A DNA stretch of 64,000 nucleotides, taken from assembly GCA_041879415.1 (NCBI GenBank), contig CP090851.1, forward strand, positions 1,426,001 to 1,490,000, in the 5' to 3' direction. The stretch comes from Vibrio chagasii (GTDB lineage Bacteria > Pseudomonadota > Gammaproteobacteria > Enterobacterales > Vibrionaceae). Each line of letters starts with the position of its first letter. Position 1 is the first letter of the stretch. This document shows positions 9,332 to 17,818 of this stretch, piece by piece. The notes beneath the pieces were generated by a model that was not told the DNA's origin, did not search any database, and saw only the letters and a list, made by a program, of their open reading frames with translations. The position numbers were made by a program, and so were the translations under genes.

Positions 9332-9757
9332 TTATATATGTGGTGTAGATAGAGTTAAAATGACTAAGTAAAACCCGACGCTGATAGCAATCCCATATGG
9401 AATACCATCTTTTGCATGTGGGTTTCTTTTAAATAAATTCCTACTCACTAGATAAGACAAAGCTAAAATACCACCAGCAAAAGCGGTCAGAATATACGCC
9501 AATAATAAGTCGTTAATTGGAATGGTAAGCGACAAAATAACGACGTATTTAATATCTCCAGCCCCTATCCAAATCAGTTTGTAAAGAATAAGCCCGATAA
9601 CTAACATCAATAAGGAGCTCATTATTTGAATATCTAGTGGAGACAAAAAACACTGCACAACGAGTAATATGTACAAGGCGTAATTTTGTATCTTGCGATA
9701 GAGAAAATCAGTGGCCGACACATATAGAGTCAATATTGCCAAAGTCACTAAATACAA
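9332..9757 (-). CDS. tadV: TadV/CpaA prepilin peptidase
   Basis: About 141 residues, nearly all membrane-embedded. The aspartates expected of an A24 aspartic peptidase are present: SATDFLYRKIQN near the N terminus and GAGDIKYVVIL near residue 66 (the GxGD motif). This is the short CpaA form without the methylase domain. It would cut Flp, TadE and TadF leaders after Gly. No ATG is available in frame; the start given is TTG at 9757, and a GTG three codons in is an alternative. The ribosome binding site is weak for both. The gene lies about 150 bases after flp, separated by a hairpin. Confidence 0.85.
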   Translation of the reverse strand: MYLVTLAILTLYVSATDFLYRKIQNYALYILLVVQCFLSPLDIQIMSSLLMLVIGLILYKLIWIGAGDIKYVVILSLTIPINDLLLAYILTAFAGGILALSYLVSRNLFKRNPHAKDGIPYGIAISVGFYLVILTLSTPHI

Positions 9758-9830
9758 TTCATGACTAAAAATTGGGATACCGCCTAAATTTGGTAAGGTT
9801 AAATCTTATTTCACAACATAAATTAACTAA

Positions 9831-9858
9831 GCCAGACCGATGTAAACATAGGTCTGGC
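9831..9858 (-). terminator. Hairpin between flp and tadV, possible attenuator
   Basis: GCCAGACC and GGTCTGGC form an 8-bp perfect stem around a 12-base loop just after flp. On the transcribed strand no strong U-run follows, so this is more likely partial termination or an mRNA-stabilising 3' end that raises pilin over the assembly genes. That function is inferred. Confidence 0.5.
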
Positions 9859-9904
9859 ACAAATATCTTTCGATATCACCTACATTAGCCTACGAGGCTT
9901 TATA

Positions 9905-10111
9905 TTAGCTTCCTGCAGTTTCAATAGCGGTTGCTACTTTAGCGAAAGCTGCTTCTAGCTTACCAATAAAACCGTCAGCACCTACTGCAGTAGTTACTAG
10001 CACAGCCATTGCCACAGCAATCAGACCATATTCAATCGCAGTTACACCGCGCTCGTCGTTCTTAAATTGAGATAAAAACATGGTTGTTTTCACGTATAGC
10101 TTAGTAATCAT
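9905..10111 (-). CDS. flp: Flp-family major pilin
   Basis: 68 residues. A basic leader ends NDERG and is followed by VTAIEYGLIAVAMAVLV, the Flp signature with Glu at +5 and Tyr at +6 after the cut Gly. The short C-terminal helix is alanine-rich. After cleavage by TadV it is the polymerised subunit of the tight-adherence pilus. A ribosome binding site AGGA lies about 7 bases upstream of the ATG. It is first in the operon, with about 400 bases of promoter region shared with a divergent LysR gene. Confidence 0.95.
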   Translation of the reverse strand: MITKLYVKTTMFLSQFKNDERGVTAIEYGLIAVAMAVLVTTAVGADGFIGKLEAAFAKVATAIETAGS

Positions 10112-10524
10112 TGTTTATTCCTATAAGGGCTGTTGAAAATTCGTCGCCATTATAATTAGCGCCCCAAAATGAATGAAAATACCCCCTATCGACTTAATCA
10201 ATAGGCAGAGCAAAAAATGATCAAAATAAAGAAGGGGGAAATCCAATATATGAAAACAAAACCATATTTAACAATAGGTTACAGAGAAAATCGCATTGAA
10301 ATAGTGATATTCAATTTGATTTATAAACTTTGAAAAGTAAGAGCTAGCTCAATCTTTTGATTATTTCCCTCATATATAACCTTTAGGCATATACCAATTA
10401 ATAATTTATCAACGTTTATTATCCATTATAAAATTGTTGAAATACGAGGATCATCACGCTATTGTTCTTCGAATCAACAAACAATAAAAATTATAATTTT
10501 TTTGTGTCAAAGGTTAGTCGAATC
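10112..10524. promoter_or_regulatory. Intergenic control region between flp and divergent LysR gene
   Basis: An AT-rich stretch of about 410 bases between the flp pilin start and the LysR start. It must hold promoters for both directions. I see several AT-rich half-sites but no clear sigma-54 element or a single dominant palindrome, and no small gene. Confidence 0.5.
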
Positions 10525-11418
10525 ATGAAACTACATTTCGAAAATATTGTTTCGTTCATTGCAGTAGTTGAAGAAGGTTCATTTAGCTCTGCGGCTCGCA
10601 AACTTGGGAAATCACAATCAACAGTTAGCACTGCTGTTCAAAATCTAGAATCAGACTTGGGTTTCAATGTATTTAATAGGGAACATTCAAAAGTTTGGCT
10701 AACGGAGAAAGGAGAGCGCCTATTCCAATTATCTTTACCCGTCGTATCGAAATATCGAGATTTGGTCACCGTCGCTCAACAAATGAATATATCAGACCAG
10801 ATTGTCTATCGAGTAGGCATTGATCCATTGGTATATAATTCAGACGTAAAAAAGACACTCTTAGCTTTTTCTGAAGCATTCCCGAATGTCGACTTGCTTG
10901 TGGTCACTAAGCCTAGTTTTGTTCTTGGTAACTATATAAATGAAGGAAAGATAGACTTAGCGTTAGGTAACCCTTACCACAAGTCAAATTACGACTTCAA
11001 CGTAGAGGAGCTGTTCCACGTTAACTGCTGGTGGGTGGCTCATGAAGATTTAGGGCCAATAAAGTCACATGCACCGTCTCAACGGGTTCTATTGATGGAT
11101 GGGTGCGAAGAACTACTTAACTTGTCCAGTATCGCCGCATATAACCTCTGGCGATTAGATGATCTAGGAACCATTATCGATTTATGTAAGGCCCAAAAAG
11201 GCATCGCTTTCTTACCAGGTTTTTTGATCGATACTCATGTTAAAGATAATAAACTTAAGGTTATTACAGACCACCCTGACTTTTTTGGTAAACGAGTTAT
11301 AGCTTCCCTTTTTTGGCAAATACATTCTGACTTTAGCTTGTTTAATCAATGGATAAAAAAAGAACTGAAATCTAGTACTAACTACCAGCAAACATTTGTT
11401 GCTGATTTGGCTCAATAA
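10525..11418 (+). CDS. LysR-family regulator next to the tad locus
   Basis: 297 residues from the ATG at 10525. The N-terminal winged helix reads ENIVSFIAVVEEGSFSSAARKLGKSQSTVSTAVQNLE, a textbook LysR DNA-binding domain, followed by the substrate-binding fold. An in-frame TTG at 10462 would add 21 residues not typical of the family, so the ATG is preferred. It is transcribed away from flp, so it is a candidate regulator of the tad operon. The inducer cannot be read from the sequence, and the Tad link is by position only. Confidence 0.85.
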   Translation: MKLHFENIVSFIAVVEEGSFSSAARKLGKSQSTVSTAVQNLESDLGFNVFNREHSKVWLTEKGERLFQLSLPVVSKYRDLVTVAQQMNISDQIVYRVGIDPLVYNSDVKKTLLAFSEAFPNVDLLVVTKPSFVLGNYINEGKIDLALGNPYHKSNYDFNVEELFHVNCWWVAHEDLGPIKSHAPSQRVLLMDGCEELLNLSSIAAYNLWRLDDLGTIIDLCKAQKGIAFLPGFLIDTHVKDNKLKVITDHPDFFGKRVIASLFWQIHSDFSLFNQWIKKELKSSTNYQQTFVADLAQ

Positions 11419-11983
11419 CGCTCTGTTGTATCGGGTAATTACGTTCTAGTACATTCAACGTCTTCGGAATTGGTATTAACAAAACCAAACATCTTGATAT
11501 AGTTCCGCAATAAAACATAGACAGTAAACATAATTAATTAAATTATCATTTATTTATTATATATCTCAATACTTATAGCCCTACCTTACATATCACCTTC
11601 TTATATGTGTTTGATGCGTCATATAAATACCTTAAACGTGTGAGCTTGGCGCATATCATTTAGCAAGTAACCAATCTGAAGTTAAAGTGTGTAGGGCTCA
11701 TACCAGAAAAGACCAATAACATCTGGTATTTAAGTAATGAGCTTGCTATGAATTATATTTCGGTAAGGTAAGTTCGAGTCATGTCGATGTACTAGATAGC
11801 CCGAAACAGACAATACTCGCTTCTATACAGCTCTCACGCCACGTTATCCCTAACAGAAACGCATACGTGGATTGTAAGCAGAAACGTCACACATGGCATC
11901 GGATGTTGTCTATAGGTGCTGGTTCTAAGGAGAGTGAAGTGTCTGTACATCGATGAACAAGTAAAATCTGCGAATTACAGGTA
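11419..11983. other. Long intergenic region without an evident gene
   Basis: About 560 bases between the LysR gene and the tRNA terminator. I read both strands and found no open frame with a convincing ribosome binding site, no repeat and no tRNA. It could hold a small RNA, but nothing in the sequence proves one. Confidence 0.4.
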
Positions 11984-12016
11984 CAAAAAAACCCACACTA
12001 GGTGGGCTTTTTTGCT
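11984..12016 (-). terminator. Terminator of the tRNA-Val transcript
   Basis: CCCAC and GTGGG pair around a short loop with A and T runs on the two sides. On the minus strand the stem is followed by seven T, as expected for a rho-independent terminator just after the tRNA genes. Confidence 0.8.
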
Positions 12017-12035
12017 TGTTCCTAAGAACGAATAA

Positions 12036-12112
12036 TGGTGCGTCCGAGTGAACTCGAATCACCGACCCCCGCCATGTCAAGGCGGTACTCTAACCAACTG
12101 AGCTACGGACGC
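12036..12112 (-). tRNA. tRNA-Val (anticodon GAC)
   Basis: A 77-base cloverleaf on the minus strand with encoded CCA. The acceptor stem is GCGTCCG with CGGACGC, the D-arm region reads GCTCAGTTGGTTAGAGTA, and the T-arm contains GATTCGAGTTC. The anticodon stem is CCGCC/GGCGG around the loop TTGACAT, giving anticodon GAC (valine, codons GUC/GUU). It is second in a tandem pair and next to the terminator. Confidence 0.96.
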
Positions 12113-12189
12113 ACAATGTTCTTAATCTTCTTTATGACGATTGTGACTAAATCAAAAGCCGCTACTTTGACAAAAAGTAACAGAAGGAA

Positions 12190-12266
12190 TGGTGGGTCCG
12201 GGCGAACTCGAATCGCCGACCCCTACCATGTCAAGGTAGTACTCTAACCAACTGAGCTACGGACCC
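12190..12266 (-). tRNA. tRNA-Val (anticodon GAC), upstream copy
   Basis: A 77-base cloverleaf on the minus strand with encoded CCA. The acceptor stem is GGGTCCG with CGGACCC; the anticodon stem CTACC/GGTAG flanks loop TTGACAT, giving GAC. It differs from its neighbour by compensated pairs in the acceptor and anticodon stems and is 77 bases away. A tandem tRNA-Val(GAC) pair is also known in E. coli (valV-valW). Confidence 0.96.
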
Positions 12267-12433
12267 ATTCCTTAAGAACGAGGAAGATATTAACGACTGA
12301 TTTATTGTGGCGCAAGTGGAAATTGCACTTGAATCAACCGTTTGCTCTTATTCGCATCAATACGTTGATTTTTTAGACGTGAAACCGAAATAAACTTGAG
12401 TTAAGTCACACTGAACCGGTGCCCTACTCTTTG

Positions 12434-13096
12434 TTACTCTTCTTCTACATCGAAAACAACGTTGTAGTTTTCGGTGTAAGTACAGTTCGGTTGACGGCTA
12501 CACGTGAAGAAACGTCGTCCTTTGTAGTCACCTTGGCTAGCCAGCTTGATGATCATCGGGCTGCCGCATTTCTTACAGAATCGAACCTCTTTGTCAGGCT
12601 CGATCAGATCGATATGTGTCGCAAGCAATCTCTTCAAACGGCTCACTTGGTAACTGTGTTTTACTGAAGCGCCAATAAGCGGTAAGCCAGCAGACTTACA
12701 TACATGGATAAGCAGCTTCTCTCGGTCAACTTTGCCTTTACTTAGCTCTTTACCATTATCAAGTTCGATGATCACGCGTGGCTCCAGCGTTCTTGGGTCG
12801 CACACCACAAAGTCAAAATAGCTACGAGAGATTTTGTTATTCGCGATAAACCAATTCTTCTTGGTATTCGTTTTCGCTGGTGCCAACACATTCGACATGT
12901 TTACTTTGGCAAACACGACACCGTGAGTACCCACCGCCGTAGTCAGTGCATTGTAAAACGCGGCTTGTTGCATGTTGAGCAACGCACCTCTCTTTTGATA
13001 AGCGTGGTCTTTGGTGTCGTCATGTTTGAATACGTACTTCTGAATGAAGTAAAAGAAGACAACAAGTACCACTACAACGATAAATATATTGGTCAT
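12434..13096 (-). CDS. DUF2726 nuclease-fold-like protein with C-terminal zinc ribbon
   Basis: 220 residues. An N-terminal transmembrane helix (residues 3-20) is followed by a DUF2726 domain with SRSYFDFVVCDPRTLEPRVI and IELDNGKELSKGK. That pattern resembles the D...E-x-K core of restriction-like nucleases. The C terminus has CKKCGSPM and CSRQPNCTYTE, a four-Cys zinc ribbon like the topoisomerase C4 finger. The role is unknown; a membrane-tethered DNA-binding or nuclease-related function is inferred. It stands alone, convergent with no gene and upstream of the tRNAs. Confidence 0.8.
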   Translation of the reverse strand: MTNIFIVVVVLVVFFYFIQKYVFKHDDTKDHAYQKRGALLNMQQAAFYNALTTAVGTHGVVFAKVNMSNVLAPAKTNTKKNWFIANNKISRSYFDFVVCDPRTLEPRVIIELDNGKELSKGKVDREKLLIHVCKSAGLPLIGASVKHSYQVSRLKRLLATHIDLIEPDKEVRFCKKCGSPMIIKLASQGDYKGRRFFTCSRQPNCTYTENYNVVFDVEEE

Positions 13097-13377
13097 GAGT
13101 AAAACACAGTCAGGATTCAGGGAGATAGAGAATTTGTAGCGTAAGTAGAAAACAACAAACAGGCAAGAAAAAGAGAATCAGTTGTTAAGGATAATCACGT
13201 GCTTTAGCAGGTATCAGTTAGCTAAGTGCTTGATAGTGAATTTTGGCACCTCGACACAGCTCTCTTATTTGAACATTGCTCAACCATTCAAGCATCACAT
13301 TGATCTAGATCAATTCCCAGCATTTTGTGATCAATTAGCCTAAAAAACGTTAGCCAAATGTTAATAAGGAAATTGAT

Positions 13378-13563
13378 ATGGAACTCAAACAAGACCCAAG
13401 ATGTTATACCGACGTATGTGTAGATGGTAAATGGTTCCACTATGACCACTGTGGCACTCAAGCCTATATGCTTAAAGGCGGCGCCTCTGCAGTCATCGAG
13501 CTTGCAAAAGAGCCAACCACAGAGGGTGAGTTGGTTGAGATGCTGCAAGGTATAGGCAAATAA
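13378..13563 (+). CDS. Small hypothetical protein (61 aa)
   Basis: 61 residues, acidic, with no signal peptide or membrane helix. Reading it as real is supported by an AAGGA ribosome binding site 7 bases before the ATG and by a terminator 80 bases after the stop. It contains three Cys and an aromatic cluster KWFHYDHCGTQAY. I do not recognise the family. Confidence 0.7.
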   Translation: MELKQDPRCYTDVCVDGKWFHYDHCGTQAYMLKGGASAVIELAKEPTTEGELVEMLQGIGK

Positions 13564-13645
13564 CATAAACCAATTACATAGCTAAACGCGCTAATACTCC
13601 CTACCTCTCTAACACATTTTAATATTAGCGACAGTAAACCGATTC

Positions 13646-13685
13646 AAGCCATTCTATCTAACGAGGTCAGAATGGCTTTTCTTTA
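13646..13685 (+). terminator. Terminator after the 61-aa gene
   Basis: AAGCCATTCT and AGAATGGCTT form a 10-bp perfect stem around a 13-base loop, followed by TTCTTT. The rest of the roughly 330-base gap up to 13891 holds nothing else I can identify. Confidence 0.7.
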
Positions 13686-13891
13686 AGCTCATCGACTTGC
13701 TAGCAATGATTTTGTAAAAGCCAACAGCTTATACTAAACCCAACATCAAACTCAGCTATAAATATAAAATAAGAAGCCAGAATCAAAACATAAATCTAAG
13801 TTTTCCTTCATTAATCAGCTCATTATATGGAATAGCATTTCATATGAGAGTATGCTTTTACTTTGATTTCTTTATATAGGCGCTCTTGAAG

Positions 13892-14365
13892 ATGGCTAAG
13901 CGTAGTAAGGTCGATACCTGTCGCACTATTCAACTCATCCTCGATACCAGCTGTCATCAGTTATTGACGGTTGGTTACGAAAACATGTCTTACACCACGT
14001 TAAGCCAGGCAACCAAAATCTCAAGAACGGGAATCAGCCATCATTTCCCTAAAAAGACTGACTTTCTGATGGCATTAGAAGGACGATTCTTAAAGCTTTT
14101 AGTTGATCATCTGACGATGAATGAAGGAAGTGATGTGTTGGAACTGTCTTGGCAGAAAGCACTTCAAAGCAAAGAGTTCACAGCTATTCTTAGGTTAGTA
14201 TTTCATCACTCAGTCATCCGTTCTGAAGCGTGTCACTTCTCTCAACGTTTGATGAACAATCTTAGTGCAGTGATTACTTACCAAGTAGGGATGCAAGCAG
14301 AGAAGCAAACCGAGCGTTTGCTAGGTATCAGTCTCGTTCATATTGCAAGACAGAAGGATCTGTAG
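13892..14365 (+). CDS. TetR-like transcriptional regulator (short form)
   Basis: 157 residues. The N-terminal TetR helix-turn-helix is clear: residues 9-60 with YENMSYTTLSQATKISRTG and HHFPKKTDFLMAL. The ligand-binding region is short compared with the usual 190-200 residues, but no frameshift is visible and short relatives of this kind are known to me in vibrios. The ATG at 13892 is preferred to the in-frame TTG two codons upstream. It converges on the GGDEF gene with a 9-base gap. Target and ligand are unknown. Confidence 0.8.
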   Translation: MAKRSKVDTCRTIQLILDTSCHQLLTVGYENMSYTTLSQATKISRTGISHHFPKKTDFLMALEGRFLKLLVDHLTMNEGSDVLELSWQKALQSKEFTAILRLVFHHSVIRSEACHFSQRLMNNLSAVITYQVGMQAEKQTERLLGISLVHIARQKDL

Positions 14366-14374
14366 CGCCCTCCC

Positions 14375-16345
14375 TTACAACGAGCTGGTTACGCAAACCA
14401 CACAGTTGCGACCAGATTCTTTGGCTTGATAGAGGGCGTCATCGGCAACTTTAAGGTGCTTTTTGTAGGTATCACGATTGAGTTGCTCCTGTGCAATACA
14501 CACCGAAGCACCAATCGAAGTACTGATATCTAAAAGCCCCGATGGCGTTTCTATTGGGGCTTGAGCAACCGCCAAGCGAATAATGTCCAACTGCTGCTCC
14601 GGTGCCAACGCCCCAGAAAGCAGAACGACAAACTCTTCCCCTCCCCAACGAGCCACTAGATCGTTTGAGAATAAATGCTGCTGTATTCGCTTCGCGACTT
14701 CTACCAACACTTGGTCACCGACATCGTGCCCATATGTATCGTTGATGTGCTTGAAGTGGTCTAAATCTAAAATAGCAAGCGAGTAGCCAAAGGACGACAA
14801 AGACGAAGACAAAGGTTGTGTTAGACGCTGCGCGAGATAGCGTCGATTAAATAAGCCGGTCAATTCACATCGTGTCGACTGTTTAAACAACTCTTTGTTT
14901 TTCTTTTGGATAGCTTTAAGTCTGATCAGCAACAATATTGCACTGATCATCACCATGATTCCGAGTGCAACCACAATTCTATTGCGGAGCTGCTGCCTTT
15001 GTAAGGTGAGTTCACCTAGCTCTTTTTCTGCGTTAAGTAGTTCATATTCCTGAGCTAATGACGCCGTTTCAAACTCTTGTTCAAGCAGAAAGATATCACT
15101 CTGACGTTTGTCAAAAAGAAGGGCTTTATTGCCTTTATAATACAGTTTGAAATAACGTAGCGCGTTTTCACTGTCGCCCCTTGAATCATAGTATTCGGCA
15201 AGAGTTTTTAATCCGAGCACTTTCCAGCTTCGAGTACCAACTACATCGAACATTTCAGAAGACATCTGAAGATCAGAAAATACAGAATCATCTCGATTCA
15301 GGCCTATATTAGCGAGGGCTCTATTTAAATAGCACTGGCCTAATTGCAGCGTATATTTGTCCACTCCTGGATAGTTGATACAAAGGTTCGCGACTTTCTG
15401 TGCCGACTCGAAGTTCTTTTCAGCTAAAAGAACATCACTCTGTGCTTTGAGTATAACAACCCTGTAGAACTCGCTGACGTTTTCACGACTCAACTCAGCG
15501 GCTTTTTCGTAAGACTTCCGGCCTTGTACAAGGTCACCGCTACGCAAGTACGCAAATGACTCGTTGATATACACAATGCCAATCGTAGAGCTTTCAAGTA
15601 ATCCACTCTTATAATAGAGCTCTTTCGCCTTCTTGAGGATTGATAGTGCTTTGGGCCAATCTTCCAAATAGATGTAGAGCAGCGCCATGTTGGAAACAAG
15701 CTTGCTGTTATAGATATGATCAGGATACTTCTTCCCGAGTTCTAACCCTTTGTGGAAAAAATACTGCGCGTCAGGAAAGTCATTACGAATATTATTGATA
15801 GCACCCGCGGTGTTATAAGCCTTAATCAACAGCTCTTCGTAGTGGATGGACTCAGCAATCTCAATGGCCTCACGAATTTTAAGTTCAGACTCTTCCAACT
15901 CACCTTTTCTTATGTGCTCAATAGATAACTCAACCAAGGACTGTGCATTTAACCAAGCCAAGTTCTCTTGTTGTGCCAACGCTTTTATCTTTCTTACGTA
16001 GTCCGATACAGCTTGTGTATCAAGTCGATGCTGCGCGAGGTTAGACAAGATCATTAGCTCGTAAGCACGGTATATGGCTTTGTTTTGATTAGGAGCGGAT
16101 GCTTGGAGTGATTCGAGTTTTGCTGCAGCACGCTGAGGCTCACCTCGAGATAGGCGAAGAATGTCCTTCAATGCCGAACCATACAGCGTAAGCGATAGTT
16201 CTTTCTCGGGAGTAAAAGCAATTGGATTTGTCGCTCGAATAGACTTTAAATCGTCATCGTAAGACGGGTAAAGCAGATACAATCCAAGTATTGCACTCAT
16301 TGCAACAACGAGAAAAAATGAGCCTAAGACATTGTTTTTATTCAT
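14375..16345 (-). CDS. TPR-GGDEF membrane protein, putative diguanylate cyclase
   Basis: 656 residues. An N-terminal membrane helix (8-28) is followed by a large periplasmic-side TPR-like region (about 60-430), a coiled segment, a second membrane helix (VALGIMVMISAILLLIRL, about 460-478) and a C-terminal GGDEF domain. The active site reads RWGGEEF, so diguanylate cyclase activity is likely. The usual RxxD inhibitory site before it is replaced by FSND. It probably senses a protein or peptide signal and makes cyclic di-GMP. It is monocistronic and convergent with the TetR gene. Confidence 0.88.
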   Translation of the reverse strand: MNKNNVLGSFFLVVAMSAILGLYLLYPSYDDDLKSIRATNPIAFTPEKELSLTLYGSALKDILRLSRGEPQRAAAKLESLQASAPNQNKAIYRAYELMILSNLAQHRLDTQAVSDYVRKIKALAQQENLAWLNAQSLVELSIEHIRKGELEESELKIREAIEIAESIHYEELLIKAYNTAGAINNIRNDFPDAQYFFHKGLELGKKYPDHIYNSKLVSNMALLYIYLEDWPKALSILKKAKELYYKSGLLESSTIGIVYINESFAYLRSGDLVQGRKSYEKAAELSRENVSEFYRVVILKAQSDVLLAEKNFESAQKVANLCINYPGVDKYTLQLGQCYLNRALANIGLNRDDSVFSDLQMSSEMFDVVGTRSWKVLGLKTLAEYYDSRGDSENALRYFKLYYKGNKALLFDKRQSDIFLLEQEFETASLAQEYELLNAEKELGELTLQRQQLRNRIVVALGIMVMISAILLLIRLKAIQKKNKELFKQSTRCELTGLFNRRYLAQRLTQPLSSSLSSFGYSLAILDLDHFKHINDTYGHDVGDQVLVEVAKRIQQHLFSNDLVARWGGEEFVVLLSGALAPEQQLDIIRLAVAQAPIETPSGLLDISTSIGASVCIAQEQLNRDTYKKHLKVADDALYQAKESGRNCVVCVTSSL

Positions 16346-16604
16346 TCATCAGTGCCATTCTTAATCGCATGCTTAGCCTATTGCTACATGGTTATCGCGG
16401 CTGCGCAGTATACCCGAACGACATACAGATTAAAACACTACAAAGTAGATGATCCACTTAGTGTTTTTCTAATTATTTGAAACAATCAGATGACTTTCTT
16501 GATTTAACGCAGACAATCATACTGCAAAATGGCGTTATATTGATTTTCCTGTTCCTACCTCCGTGGCTTTTTTATAGCCAGCGGACACATAATGAGAATT
16601 AACA

Positions 16605-17711
16605 ATGACCCAAATTAATGAACAACGTCTAGTCGACCATTTCTGCGATCTTGTGAAAATCGATAGTGAATCTCGCAACGAAAAAGCGATTGCTGAAGCG
16701 CTAGCTGAACAGTTAGGCGAACTAGGTTTTGACGTACACAAACTGGCGGTTCCTGAAGAAGTATCGAATGGCTTCAACATCTACGCGCGTTTAGACGGCA
16801 CGCTGCCGGGTAGCACAGTATTCAGCTGCCACATGGACACAGTAACCCCTGGTATCGGTATTGAGCCAATCATCGAAGACGGCATCATACGTTCAAAGGG
16901 CAACACTATCCTAGGCGGCGACGACAAGTCTGGCATTGCGGCTATCATGGAGGCCGTTCGCTGCATTCAAGCTGAAGGTCAAGCACACAAGACCATTGAA
17001 ATTGCATTCACAGTGTTCGAAGAAGGCGGTCTATTTGGGTCTTTGAACTTCGATATGTCTTACATTCAATCTGAGCACGCTATCGTTCTAGATACAGGCG
17101 GCCCTATCGGCACAATCGTAAACGCTGCTCCAGGCCAACAAAAGATCGTTGCAACTATCAAAGGTCGCCCTGCTCACGCTGGTCTAGCACCAGAAGAAGG
17201 CATCAGTGCAATTCAAGTAGCAGCAGACGCTATTACTAAAATGAACCTACTTCGTATTGATGAAGAAACAACTGCGAACGTAGGTATTGTTGAAGGCGGT
17301 CAAGCGACTAACATCGTTATGCCAGAACTAAAAGTGGTTGCGGAAGCTCGATCACTAAATGGCGACAAGCTAACAGCGCAAGTAGAACATATGATTTCAA
17401 CGTTTGAAGAGAGCGCAAAGCAATTCGGGGCTGAAGTCGAAATCGAATCAACTCGTGCTTACGATGCATTCGTTATTGCAGACGATCATCCGCACATTCT
17501 TTCTATCAAATCGGCATTCGAGAAACTTGGCGTTACTGCAAACACCAAACGTACTGGCGGCGGTAGCGATGCAAACAACTTCAATGCGAAAGGTTTAACT
17601 ACGGTTAACCTATCTACTGGTATGGCGAAAGTTCACACCACTGAAGAGTACATCGCAGTTAAAGACATGGTTGCTGTCACTGAGTTTGTTGTCGCTTACG
17701 TAACACAATAA
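16605..17711 (+). CDS. PepT-like M20 family zinc peptidase
   Basis: 368 residues of the M20 PepT-like family. Metal and catalytic residues are visible: SCHMDTV near residue 75, LGGDDKSG near 105, EEGG near 138 and LDTGG near 164. The C-terminal KVHTTEE supplies the last His. The central lid domain runs from about 178 to 290 (GRPAHAGLAPEEG). It is a cytoplasmic aminopeptidase that likely cleaves short peptides; exact specificity (tripeptidase or other) is not certain. It is followed by a strong terminator and stands alone. Confidence 0.88.
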   Translation: MTQINEQRLVDHFCDLVKIDSESRNEKAIAEALAEQLGELGFDVHKLAVPEEVSNGFNIYARLDGTLPGSTVFSCHMDTVTPGIGIEPIIEDGIIRSKGNTILGGDDKSGIAAIMEAVRCIQAEGQAHKTIEIAFTVFEEGGLFGSLNFDMSYIQSEHAIVLDTGGPIGTIVNAAPGQQKIVATIKGRPAHAGLAPEEGISAIQVAADAITKMNLLRIDEETTANVGIVEGGQATNIVMPELKVVAEARSLNGDKLTAQVEHMISTFEESAKQFGAEVEIESTRAYDAFVIADDHPHILSIKSAFEKLGVTANTKRTGGGSDANNFNAKGLTTVNLSTGMAKVHTTEEYIAVKDMVAVTEFVVAYVTQ

Positions 17712-17758
17712 TCTTACTTCTCAGCTAGATGAAGAATATCGCCTAGCTAATGTCAAAA

Positions 17759-17790
17759 AGCCGAGCCCATTTAGGGCTCGGCTTTTTTGT
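17759..17790 (+). terminator. Rho-independent terminator after the PepT-like gene
   Basis: AGCCGAGCCC and GGGCTCGGCT form a 10-bp perfect stem with loop ATTTA, followed by TTTTTTGTTG. The A-run on the other side lets it serve the convergent gene too. Confidence 0.9.
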
Positions 17791-17818
17791 TGTTCAAATT
17801 TGTCTAGAAGCGTAGAGG

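Noticed and set aside
12035..12247. 70-codon plus-strand frame across the tRNA region
   Set aside because: It is made of reverse-complement tRNA sequence and the spacer; the tRNAs explain it.
13892..14365. Suspected truncation of the short TetR gene
   Set aside because: No frame continuation is visible beyond the stop, the gene ends cleanly 9 bases before its convergent neighbour, and short relatives are known to me.
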